A DNA stretch of 64,000 nucleotides from Mugil cephalus (taxonomy: Eukaryota; Chordata; Actinopteri; Mugiliformes; Mugilidae). Position 1 is the stretch's first letter. Every line of letters begins with the position of its first letter. Shown here one piece after another: positions 38,001 to 57,100 of this stretch. A program made the position numbers and the translations under genes. The notes below the pieces were generated by a model, which saw only the letters and a program-made list of their open reading frames with translations, searched no databases and was not told the origin of the DNA. The stretch is taken from NCBI RefSeq assembly GCF_022458985.1, contig NC_061771.1, forward strand, positions 15,291,001-15,355,000, given 5' to 3'.

Positions 38001-41000
38001 TTAAATCCCCGTCCACCAAGTCAGCAGGAATGCAGAGTTGTGAGCATGCTGCGAGAGGTCATTAGGTTTGTGGAGCAACAAGTCCAGCTCTATATTTATG
38101 CAAGGGATTTAACACACTGTAGAATGCAAGTCATCTGACCTGATTACACTGGTAAAGGGTTGCTAAGGATGAGGTTTCACTCGGAGCTAAGCCGTGTGCA
38201 GTCTCAACTGTCCTACTGAAGTCTGTCAGCACAAACAGCAGAGCAGAACTTATACTATTTTAAGACATTAATTACCAAAAACCAGTTGAACTTTCATGGT
38301 TTGCTGTTAGGTCGAGTTTTGTTTGGTTTCTGTTTTGTTAAAACTAAAGGGTCCCACAGGATTTCACACGGAAAACAGTGTTTTCTGGTTAATGTCTACA
38401 CTCCTAATACAAACAGTACACACAATATACAGGTGCACATACTTCATTTGGAATGTGCATAAAGCCTTGAACGAGTTCTTTCTTAAATAGTTTTAAAATG
38501 TAAGTAATGTTAAGAGCAAGTTGAAACTTAGCTTAGGTTAGGAGCTTAAGTTATAGTAGTTACTCTTGAGGTAATATTACATTGAAAATCAGCAATAACC
38601 AGACTCTCGTGACTCAGCTGACAAGGTAGAGTATCTAGGTTTTTACCCTTACTGAGTCTACTGAAAATTTATAGTCTTTGGACTGGGTGCATGCTCTGGG
38701 TGTTCTTATCTTTTAAACAGGAAAATACAAATGGGCCCATTTCAGCAAAGAGAAGGAAATGTGCACTTGAGACTATGGTGTATTCTTTGGAGCATTCGAC
38801 GAAATGGTGCCGTGGCTCGTCAAGTGTGTGTGCGTGTGCGTTTGATTTACTGGCCTGCTGCACATCTCTCTCGTTTTTAACAGTGACTTTAACACTCTTT
38901 AGCCCGGCTGCCTAAGTCCCAACCTGAAAGTACAGAGACCTGAATCTCCCAACAGCTGTCGTTAGTGCTGAATGTCACATGCGGCTGCCAAGTCACGCCA
39001 AACAGATCCCGTCTACTATGGCAGTTCTCATATTTCACTAGCCCTCTCTCTCTGGCAATAACAAAAACAAAGTGCGCGTCCAATCCATTAAACACCATTA
39101 CTCTGGTGCTACGAAGTCAAAGCACTATGCCACTGGTGTAAATAAATTTCACAAAACAAATTCTCATAGTTGAACAATTTTTTTTTTTTTTTTCACTGTT
39201 TGATGGACAAACAGAAATTACATACTTCTGCTTTTGGTACAGAAAAATTACAAAACACAGCCTGTACTGTCATGTGCATTAACTGTCTCCATAAAATGAG
39301 TCTTGTGCTAACAGGCTAACAGCATTCATTGTTTTGCAACACTGGCCACACTGTGTCCAAGAGTCCACCCTTGCCCCCCGGGCTTCAAAGCACTAAAGCA
39401 ACTGACCGTCTATAAATGGCAGCAAATACATAGCTACAGAGGCAGCAACTATGTCAAATGACTGTTTAGCCAGGTTCATAACTGCACAGGTTAGATGGCA
39501 GACTGAACAAGAGGGAGTAGATGAATAAGTAGAGATGAACCAGAAGTGTAATTACAGGGCAGAGATGAGGCTGTGGGAGAGGGAGGGAAACCAAACAGCA
39601 GCACATAGAGACAAAGAAACTGTGTTTTGGAGGGAAAGAAAGCTTTATCAGGAATTTGGTTCGAGCCAAGTCAGTTGAGTCATATCATAAACTGAACCAC
39701 AGTTCACATTTTCCCTGGTGGACATTAGCTAATGGAAAGAAAGCCAAAATATATCAAAGCCTTATAACTTCCAGCCGGAATCCAAACTAAAGCCACTGCC
39801 ACGCTGTGCCTCTGGCTTAGTTTAGTGCTCTACTTCCAGAGCAAAAATAGATCGGCCCGACTGTGAATCACATCTGATGAATAATTAACAAGATGCAGCC
39901 AATACTTGTCGTAAAGCACAAAGTCACAGTTGGACTTAAAACATTGCATAATTCTTGTGTGTGTGTGTGTGTGTGTTTGTATGTTTGTCCGAAGCCGAGA
40001 TAGACGCACACAGCTGGGATCTCTGGCTTTGTTCTAGGTTTGCAAAGATTTTTTTTTTTTTTTTTTGTTGTCAGTGTGGGTGTATCCAACTGTGACAAGC
40101 CGCTTGGCTCCCTTCAGTCCATTGTAAACTCTGGAGTGTCCCATAGGACTGGAGCTGCACTGAAAGCAGCTTAGCACCAGTCTTCACCTCTTGACTTTGT
40201 TACTGATTTACAGACTGCACTGAGGGCCACAAAAACAAAGGAGTAGTCACATGGGGTCGGGAAGTGGCAGTCACTCGCTTACCTCATTGTTATGTTTTGA
40301 GGGATGCTTTATATGTTAAAAAAAAAAGAAAAAAAAAGATGGGGGCGTTATTTTACTCCTAATGTGTTCTTTGTGTACTTACATGAAAACAATGAACAAA
40401 TCCATGGAGAAATACATATATATATGTTTTAATGTTTTAGTCAGTTTTCTTGGTCAGTGTGTAAATTCAACATCAGATTGTTTAAGCTTCAAATCTTGTG
40501 TCAAGTTGTTGCAGGCAGCAAATAACGCTTCTTTTTAGTTTACGGCTGATGTAAGACAAATGCAAAATACTTGGCTCAGCAACATGCTCAATCCGATCTG
40601 ATCATTTTAAAAATGCCCAACAATACAGCCTTCCCGGTACTCTTTGGTACATCAGTAAAATCTGCCCCAAATTCAGTGTAAGTCTGATCACAGAGACTTC
40701 ACCTCTTTCTTCTCCTTTTTTTTTGTCTTTGCTAACAAACTACACAGGAAAATGCAAATACATACATGCATCCAAAATGAGCAGGTCCTCTATTTAAACA
40801 TTCATGAACATTGCCCTACGTGAATGAAAATGCCTTCCCAATGCAGAGACCACTTGTCACGCATCAAAAGGAGCCACGCACCATTCCCAGCTCCCACATA
40901 GTGTTACTGTACTCATTAGTCAAAGTAACACATTTCAGTTTTAATGCCTCTGACGTGATCATAAATAGCTTCAGGGTCACTCCTGATTAGAGCGCTGATG

Positions 41001-44000
41001 GTGGTATTCTGCTGAGGCACTTCTGCAACTGGTGCCTCAGCAGCTGTATGTGAAATTTTTAGTTTTAATTGCTCTGTTTTTGAGTAGTTCATTAGCGTGT
41101 GCAGTTAGACTACTTGCTCATAGATTCATAGATTCATATTCTATTAAAAACCAACCGCTATTAAAAGCCATTTCACAAGGAGCTTCTTCAGCTTAGCCGT
41201 GAACTTAATTAAATCTTTTCAATCAAATTCATGGAGAAACAGCCACGCGTGGTAAAATATCTTTGGAATTCTATGCGTTCGTTGGCACATACAGTATATA
41301 TCAGCTCTATTTTAAATGAGGGTAATGGATGAATGAGTCAAATGAATTTCAATCTAGCTAACAAGGCATAAAAGTCGATATTTGAGATGGACGATGCTCA
41401 TGCCTCGCCTAGTGCAGACAAAAAGACACCTTTGAGGCTCTTTTCCCTCGCCATTGACCTGAGAGCTGTCTTTGTTTTTGCTGTGCCGCTTCCCTTTTCC
41501 ACCTGCTAACAGGCAGCTGGCTGCTCTGTTGTGACAACAGTAGGAGCTTCCAGACACCCCTTGTAACAGCTTGGCTCGTTAGTGGGAGATTTAGCACTCT
41601 AACTTTGGAGGTCTGGAGGGCTGCTAATGTCTTGGAAGGGCGAGTGACAGAGGGAAGGTGATCATTATGTCAACTAGCTTGCCTGGCTGAGCAGAGCTCG
41701 CTCTGACAGTCTCCTGACGTCTTGGTCCAGACAGGCGACTGAGACACAACTCCAATAGTGGCCTTATTCTTTCACCTACACATTGTCCACCTGACCAGGC
41801 AGTGCATGATGTACACACGGTTTCTAGGAATTGCATTAGTGCGCTGCCTCGGGATCTTGGAATGCTTTATACAAGTCGCAAAATTTTTCAAAGAAGACCA
41901 TAAAAAAAACGTTGTTTGAAGACAACAGCTGTTCTGCTGTTGATGGAGCAAAATTATGCCAAAAGAAACTTGTCATAATACCACAAATATTTTGCATTTT
42001 TTTCCTTTCTAGTTCCCACAAATGATCCTTAGGAAACATCTTCTCTCTCATCCAGCCTTTATGCTGAACACTGTTTTACTTTAACACTCAACACAAAGCC
42101 GACCATTCCTCTGGCATCTAGAAGAGGGTTGCTCATAATTATGATGGATTAGTCTGCGGCTCTTTGTACCTGTGCACTGCAATGATTTTGCAGATGCTGC
42201 AGATGTGACACGCATTAATAATTGAGGGCAGCAGACAAAAATCAATGTTCGACTGGAATCACAGGAATCTATTTGGCCTGGCGGAGAGAGAGAGAGAGAG
42301 CACACAATAATTAGAAATACACCAGGAGCTCAGCTTGCTACCTAAGCCTCTAGGTTTTATTTACACCTTGATTACAATCTAATAGGACTTACTACACATC
42401 TGACATATAACAATAAATGGTTACGCCCCATTTCCTGTTTCTGGCTCATTTGCCTACAACTTCATGATCAATGTCCAGAAATAGCATTGATCGCAACTAT
42501 TCATGTGCTTTAAAATGCTATATTTGATATTCCAGTCCAAAGCAAATCATTTAGATTGCCATGTAAAACATTTAGCCAACTTTCGACAGCCAAGGTTTTG
42601 GGGTATGTCCTTGGCACCAGCTTTATTGCAGCGCAAACATTAAATGTACCAGCAGACACATTAATATAGTTTAAAAGCAAAAATTGTATTGAAGCTTCAG
42701 TTGTAACATGTTCAGCCCTCAAATGTGCCAATAAATAACATTTCCTTAAACTAGAGGATTGAAAGGGTCAGGATAATGAAGTCACTGTGGGAAAAAATGT
42801 GGGGGTCAGTTTAGATTCTGTGCTAAATTTAAGTTCCTGACAGAGACCTCACAGTGCTCGAGTTTTGAGGGACCTGATAACAAAGGGTCACAGTTTGAGA
42901 AGTGAATAGTATTTGCATATTTGACATTACAATGTGGCGAGGCCAGGAGAGGAATATCTCAACTGAACAGCTGATGAGCAGCCAGCTCCTCCTCTCATCT
43001 ACCATCTGGGACCTTAACCTCGGATCCTACCGCCTTCAGTCAGCTAGACTTTCACTTCACACATTCTGTCTTGTAATAAAAAAAGAAAAAGAAAAAAAAA
43101 CTATGTTTGTAATGTAGGCAACTCAAGAAAATATTTGTCAACTGAAGTTGTAAGGGTAAAGTGCTCTAGCGCACTCTATCTGCTAGCCTTATAATCCCAA
43201 ATAAATTATAAACAAAAATCTATTATTTGTGACTTATACAATTTTCCGCACCTAATTATTTTATGCTGAAACGAGAACATCAGACTAAGTTCAGAAAGCA
43301 TCAAGTGTTCAAAGCAAACATTAACAGAGCATTGCTGTGCAGTTAGCCCACTGTTTTAGATGAAATGCTTTGTCGATCATTGAGCTGTGACTGAGATTTT
43401 TTTGTCATTCATCATTTGTTTACCTTCTATATAATTAACATCATAACTTTCAGTCAGAGAAAATGGTTTCATGTTGTATCTTCGGGACAACTTTTGTTAA
43501 CATAATTTTTAAACAGCCATTGTAAATAAGGAAGCTGCTAATGATTCAGATTCATGTAGGACACTGTCAGCCACCACTATCCTTTGATTACCTCATGTTT
43601 ACATTCTCTTCTCCTTGCTTACTTTCTACTTGCTAGTGGGAGCTGTTTTTCTTTTGGAGACATTTGGTCAGGGGGAATCCACTTCTATGGCAGAATTGTT
43701 GATATCCCCGCTACTTCCTGTCATCTTCTGGCGCTATTTCCTGTGTCCCACCCTTTTTTTCATTGGCTATTGGCAACACATGTTTGCAGTTGGTTCGGTA
43801 ATCAGTTCAAACTACCCGATTGCGCCCAGATTCAAATAAAAAAATAGTTTGACTGACTGTAACTGAGGTTATGTCGGGTCTGTTCACTTCACAGACAGAT
43901 GCCAACTGTCCCCATCGAGAGTTGGCCCAATTGGGAATCATGGGTAAAATTTGTCAAAAAGTCTTGTAATGTCTCCTCAGCTTTAGACATTTAGCCATAT

Positions 44001-44240
44001 TACCAAGTTGTAACAGATTTTCACAACACATTTTTTTTTCTTTTTGTCTAAGTGCGGTCCATAAATCAGTTGTAGGAAAAACAAAGCATCATGACGTAAA
44101 TGTTTTAAAAGAAATAGAATAATCACATGAAATGTTTTTTGGTGTGGACAAACTGTTTTAACACACAGCCGTATGTAAAGAACATAGCTGCTTTAAAAAT
44201 GATGTAACCAAACACTTCCTTCCCACTTTCTGTCTTGCAG
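29057..44240 (+). other. TET2: TET2 intron 1
   Basis: About 15.2 kb between the leader exon donor (gtgagg at 29057) and the acceptor tgtcttgcag ending at 44240. No second leader exon could be recognised. Simple repeats occur at 39957-39975 (GT), 37951-37965 (A), 39178-39194 (T) and 42285-42301 (GA). A possible non-LTR or SINE tail ending in ataaagtaatctatctatct lies near 36340-36382. One unexplained 157-codon ORF is at 37244-37717. The remainder is ordinary non-coding sequence. Confidence 0.6.
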
Positions 44241-44284
44241 GACGGACAGAGGGCAGCCCTGTGTATGGACTCTGAGCAGGCCAG

Positions 44285-50783
<6,499 letters not shown>

Positions 50784-53284
50784 AAAACATTTATTGAGAA
50801 GACCCTGACAGTGCTTAATGGAAGACAAAAAAAAGACCACAAGCACTAATGCCCTCTCATCAGCCTCATGTTGTGCAGTCAAACGAACAACTGATCCGAT
50901 TAGATATACTAACCTTTCACATCAGGTTGTCACCTCTTTAACAATCGAGCTTTACTAGTTGGCCCCACGAAGGATGTATTTATTTTTGTTTGGTGACTTT
51001 GGCAACATACACAAAATCTCTGGTGCTTTCAGTCTGATATCTGAGGAACTATATTTTAGCTGGAAACAGTTTCATTTTTGCTGGCTTTATTTTTCTTACA
51101 AGATTTTGGCGATGTAATCGTGACATAAAACAGTGACTTTGTAAATGACGACATTCACGGTGCTATAGTGTTTGCCACAACACACTCTACGAGTGAGATT
51201 TAATTACTTACGTCAACGGGACACTGAAAACATCATCCCACTGTCAAATCATCAGCATCATAATGGTTTTTAGCAAGTCAGTATTTCTGAGAGCACTATT
51301 TGATACTGAGAATTAAATGTTTATTAAAACCTGGATATACTGTACTGCTGCATAGACAGCAATTAATTAGTAAGTTACATTTATGAATTTATAATGGGGT
51401 GACTGAGTTCACGGAAAACTATTTTTTAAACGTATCATTATGTTGGTGCTTCTTTCATTCTCTTTATACTGTAAAATGAGCCATTCGTATGGTTCATTTT
51501 TAACATTTTAAGAAAAAAAAACCTACATTTGTGTTATTTTATGTTTTTCCAGATTTACTTTGTTGACAGCAACTAATTTTAATGTTCCTTACAGCAGGTT
51601 CATTGAACAAACCTGGTTTGTGAATATTACACGTAGTTTTATGTCTGTTGTGCTTATAAAATGTGCTTTCTATACACTGAGGAACATAAAACAGGGTAAG
51701 CTCAGTGTCAGTTTCGGAGGGCAGCTGGCTTGCTGTGGGGTCTTTGATTATTGTAATCTAACTGTAATATAAACATGTGAGATTTGTACAGTAAATTAAT
51801 TAATTGCCCTTTTTTGGAATTACTGTTTTAGATTTTCTGTAAAGAATGCTAACAGCATATTTTGTTGTATTTCTTTGGGTTTCAACAGATTTTGTGTTTT
51901 TTTTTTGTTTTTTTCATAAGGTGCTATTCAACCTACTAGAAACGTACAATGTGAGACTCTTTGGACAATAAGAAGGCTTTTAAATAATGTACAGTACCAA
52001 CCAGTCATATACCTCAAAAACAAGTTAGGCAATAGGATGAGAACATATTCTTCTTCATCATTGTATATTACTTTAAATTTGTTAATAACATGTTCAGGCC
52101 ACCTAAATCCATAACAGTTCATTCATTACTTTCTCATCACTGCTGGAAAGTATTAAATTAACTTGATTCTTTGACATTACTGTAAAATCAGGGACATTTT
52201 CAACTAATTTTGTATACACTTTCATTGCCTGTGTTCATCATGTCTTTTGCATTCAGGGAATTGCCATTGCATCCTGAATCATCCCAACAGAATTTATGTC
52301 AAAGTCATTTTGTGATGGAAAAAAAAATAGGTTTTCCTGCAAGTCCCTACTTATATTTTAGCTGGTAGGATGGTGGTAATCATTTACAAGAAATTTGATC
52401 ATATATGCACTGAGTTGACTAAAGGGAATGATAAAAAGCATCTATTTGCTTTTGCTAAGAGGCAAGAATAGTGATTAATGTAGTTGCACATCGCTGTGCC
52501 TGTGTATAGTTGAATTTATTTATAACCACTAAGCAATTGTACAATGGTTTATTCCCTGTTTATTTGATTTAATTAATGTGATATATATAATTGAACGACA
52601 GTCGTGTCATAGCAACAACTCACCCCACTTTTACACATTCATTTGCTGAAAGCACTTCATTTCTTTTTCAGGAAAAAAATATGTAATAAAGACTTACAAA
52701 ACATTTTATTTAAAGTAATTGTATATGTGTTAAAAAAAATTAAATAAATTATGTCACATTGTACATACCAAGAATTTGCGTTGCAGGAGTATAACTCTTT
52801 CTTTAATGTTGATGTAGGTTCTCTTTGTCAAATTTACCCGCGGCTCCTCATATATCAAACTTTAAAAATACTTTTGGCTTTTTGGGGTTGACGAAATGAT
52901 ATTGGTTAGAATATCCAGGAAGTTTTTGTAAATATTACACTCACTGTCATGGCAATGTTTACAGTTAGAGTATCATGTTAGCTCAGTCATTAGAAGTTCA
53001 AGTTTTTTTTTAAAAACTGTTTTGTAAAACAAATATCCATACTAAAATGTTGAATTTCACTGTACAGGACCCAGCTACAGTAGCAGGTTGCCGTTCGGAA
53101 AGGCAAGGTGCCGTAAGATAGCGGGTTAAAAGCATAGCCATACTTGAAGATGCTTCAGAGTGTTTCTGAGTGAGTCAACATTACTTGAATGACTTTTTTT
53201 GCTTAACAGGCGCACTTCATGTGCCAGCTCAAGAGTTAAGCGAACAGTTCATACACACTTGGCTTTTTGCAGTTTGACACTAAA

Positions 53285-53327
53285 ACACACACACAGACAC
53301 ACACACACACACACATATATATATATT
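53285..53327 (+). repeat. CA/TA compound microsatellite
   Basis: CA dinucleotides with one G interruption passing into TA dinucleotides and then an A-run, within the distal TET2 3' UTR. Confidence 0.9.
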
Positions 53328-53529
53328 AAAAAAAAAAAATCAACTGTTTTGCCTGTCATTTTACTTTTTAAGGCTTCCCGAGTTCTCCTGAAGTTTGGTA
53401 TGCTACAAAAAAAATGAATTAAGGATGGGTATTAATACTGTAAGTATTGTAATGTACTGAATGCAGTTTATTTGAAAGCTGTTTATTATATCATTCCTGA
53501 TATTGCTGATATGTGGGTGTTTTTTTTTT

Positions 53530-53535
53530 AATAAA
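53530..53535 (+). terminator. TET2: distal poly(A) signal, TET2
   Basis: Canonical AATAAA. Use of this site would keep the two miR-26 seed matches in the transcript; the more proximal signals at 52685 and 52743 would exclude them. Confidence 0.5.
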
Positions 53536-53539
53536 ATTT

Positions 53540-54151
53540 ATATTTATTTAAAGCATTTTTATTTGTTACTCAAGTTAATACAAATATCTAAATTCTGTGC
53601 ATTGTTATGCTTTGTGTTGAAGTTTTAAATGCAGATTAACTTTACAGGCAAAACTGGAAAGAAATCATGTTATCGTCACACTTTTTTTTTTTTTTTTTAA
53701 TTATTTACCCAAACAAGAGAAAGATGGTACATAGAAACTGATTTACAGTTTGGGCTGCAAGAACAAACTAATAATGAATATCAGAGCATGACTTTCAGTC
53801 TTCCGCAACAAAATTACCATAGCACATACACAACAATTTAATAGAAAGGAGACCAATGATTTTTGGAATTAATGTCTAAATGATAATTAGCGTCACAATA
53901 AATCAACGCGGGGTCCAATGTGGCACCCAAAAACAAACATCACTTATGATCCTTTAATCAGCCTTACAACAGTACATATAGTCTCGTATTGGCAGTGTGC
54001 TGGGTAGTTTTCTACATGGCACCTTTATACAGATGAGACTGAGTGCTTACCAAAAATAAATCCAGCTGCATACAAAAGATGCAGAATTGTTGTTGCATCA
54101 TTCGTTTCATCAAAAGTCAATTTGATGGTTTCCGTGCTGTTTGAAGGGACC
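53540..54151 (-). other. PPA2: PPA2 3' UTR (inferred extent)
   Basis: Untranslated sequence after the PPA2 stop at 54152. It contains a T-run on the plus strand near 53681-53698. If the distal signals are used, this UTR ends within a few tens of bases of the TET2 3' end, so the two genes converge tail to tail. Confidence 0.45.
53558..53563 (-). terminator. PPA2: poly(A) signal, PPA2
   Basis: AATAAA on the minus strand (TTTATT on plus), with a second at 53548-53543. These are the first canonical signals downstream of the PPA2 stop; ATTAAA variants occur earlier, for example near 53952. Confidence 0.4.
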
Positions 54152-57100
54152 TCAGACAAAATGCCACTTGTCCACTGTTGAAGAGGAGATTTGGAATGGT
54201 ATAAAAATGTGAAATTTGAAAGCATATATAAACAAACCAAAGTCATTGCTTGCTTACCCTCTGGAGACACAGGATGTGCGCTGCCAAATGCAGGAGCCTG
54301 AGAAATCCAAATAAACAAACCAGGCAATTACAAAACCTAGTCATTACGCATCCTTTATATGCTACCATTGACTATATGGTATCAGCTCTGGAAACTCTCA
54401 CCGAGTGGACGACCTCTTTGGCCTCATCGGTGCTGCATTTGCAAGGGCTGTCACAGCAAGATATATTTTTGCTGTACAAAAAAAGAAAGAAGTCAGTGGT
54501 GTTCATCACGCTATCATACCAAACACATATGTACATCACCGCACATAGTGCAGGAGTTCTCATCTCCAAAAACTTACCATTCGATCCCGCCGCTGTTTTT
54601 TCCCTTCTGCACTAGTGCCCTCCAGTGCTCGTGGGTGGACATAATGATCTCAACTGCAAAGTCCTATGAGCAGAGATAAAGACATTTGGATTTCTTTAGG
54701 AGCACTCTGTTTGAACCCGTTCAGTTTTAGCCTGTAAAAAGCAATGGCATGAACCGCATCCTCACAACTGTCGTGTTTTATTTTTGTAGCCATCATTACA
54801 AATGTACTGACCTTGTCTTTGAATTGTCCGTTGAATCCAAACTGGTTCTCAGGCTTCCCATCAGGCACCTTATACTTTCTAAACCATTCAACAGTGGCCT
54901 CTAAGTGACCCGGTCGGCTCTTGCGGACATCCTCTATGCCTGAGAAAACACGTTCAATGAGATAAAAGACTTGTGTGTGAACAATGTGAATTCACACCAT
55001 GTTCAAACTTGGTATACAGCAATCAGGCATAACATTATGACCACCTTCGTAATATTGTGTCAGACTCCCTTGTGCCTCCAAAACAGTCGTGACTCATCAG
55101 AATGGACATGGGCCTTCTGAGGGTGTCAGTGTTGTTAGTGGGGGGATTTTGGTCCTATGGGTTGAGGGGAGGGGCCTCTGTGGACTTGTTCCAGTGCATC
55201 CCACTGATACTTGATCAGTTCGGGATCTAGTGGATTTGGAGGCCAGGTCAACACCTTTGGCTGTTTTTTCATGTTTTTTGAGTTGTTCATAAACTGGTCT
55301 GGTCTAGGTGGATGATACATGTCTGAGTAACATCCACATGAACGCCAGGTCCAAATTTTTCCCAACAGAACACTGTACTGTCACAAGATGGTCAATGTTA
55401 CTCACTGTCAGTGGTCATAATGTTGTGGCTGATCGGTATTTGTCTGTTCTGTAAATATTTATATTATATAACAAATATCTAAACAGGTAATACATTTATG
55501 CTGGGAGGTAAAAGGTTAAATGATAAATGGCGGTTAATGAAGCAGTCTTCAAAATATTTAAAGCCAAGATTCATAAACGCATTACGTAAATGAGCAAATG
55601 ATTAATTTAACACATTTGTGATGTGTTATGGACACACACGACGTCTTTTGAGGAAAAGCTGAATATAAACAAAACAATGTTGACGATAAACACAACACAG
55701 GGCACAGTTAGTGTTTTGACCACACGGGAAGCTGCAAGATAAATACAACCTACTGAATCTGAACTACAGATTCATGACTGTAATTCATAAAAACACCCAC
55801 TATTCAGGTTTTTGGCATCAGGGTCCTTGGTGTTGATAGCGATGACCTTCCAGTCCATCTCTCCCTCGTCGATCATGGCCAAGACGCCGAGCACTTTAAC
55901 CTGGATCACCTCACCTGGCGAGCACACCTGAGGAAACGATTACATCGATTGTGTCATAAACGTGATACAAAAATCTATACTTAAAATATACTATAAAATG
56001 AGCAAAACATCACTGTGTATTGATCAGGTCAGTCCATCAGGTTTACCAGTAAAAACTAATGCATTCTCATAGAACGCCGCTGCACTAAATCTGAGCTTCA
56101 TGAAGGTTGCGGTATTCAGTATTTGTTTAAAATAACAGAGAGTTGTTGATTCAGCTGTGTTTTCACACTGGAGGCTGTGGTTTGTAGTACTCGTGAATTG
56201 TTGTAGTACTCACCGGCACCACAAACTACATCCTCCAAAATAATCACCAAGTTGAACATTGTAACACTTGTGAAGTGAAGATTTAATGCAGGACTCCTAC
56301 ATTAAAATGCATTTGATTTCAGTAAGTGTACCTAAAGTACATGTACACCTAAAACAGTGTTACCTGGGTGCCGATCTCACAAACATCGATGGGATCATTA
56401 TCCCCACAGCAATTGGTGTCTTTGTCTTTGTGGTTTGGATCCTCCCATGTCTATCCCAAGAAACAGAAATACGTCACAAATCCAAACTTTCTTGTAATTC
56501 TTTCACAACTGAACATAAATTAACACATAAGAATGAAAGAAATAAAGCCTCTGTATGCACGCCGACTAGAAATGAATTTGCTGAATTAAACACTTAATGT
56601 ATTTAAACTGTGTTGTTTCCTCACCTGCGGGAGCGCCCCGTAGTTCCAAATGTAACCTTTATGGGGAAAAATGTTGGCGACATAACGCAGCTTTCCTTTC
56701 TTTACGTCCTGTTTGATCGGATTCAGAGGTTCCTTTGTCGCAATCTGGGAAGTGAAGTTATTGTGAGATTGTATGCGCTTGCGTGCGGAATTTGTTGTTA
56801 TCCAAGGATGACCGAGTTAAAATAAAGGCTTAGGGTTGCGTGCTGAGGAAAGAAAGTACATGCTATTCATTTCTACTCTTAAAATTACAACACTCATAAA
56901 GTCAGCTTCGTGCTACCGCGGTGCTAGCTAGCACAAAGATGATAATAGATTCAGGACAATGAGTTGCAATAACAAGAGCATGTATCGTCACTTGAAGGTT
57001 TTTTTTTTACTTTTTTACTACTACTACTACTACTACCAGACTATGTACGTGCTATAGAAACTTAACAGCAACTACAATGCCATCCTTTGAAAAAAAATAC

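Larger units (their letters stand above)
50784..53555 (+). other. TET2: TET2 3' UTR
   Basis: AT-rich untranslated sequence after the TAG stop. Poly(A) signals AATAAA occur at 52685, 52743 and 53530, giving UTRs of about 1.9-2.8 kb. Seed matches to microRNAs reported to target mammalian TET2 are present: TGGTGCT (miR-29) at 51021 and 51444, GGCAGCT (miR-22) at 51720, and TACTTGAA (miR-26) at 53141 and 53182. Pumilio-type words TGTAAATA (about 52927) and TGTACATA (about 52760) are also seen. A CA/TA repeat lies at 53285-53327. Confidence 0.65.
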
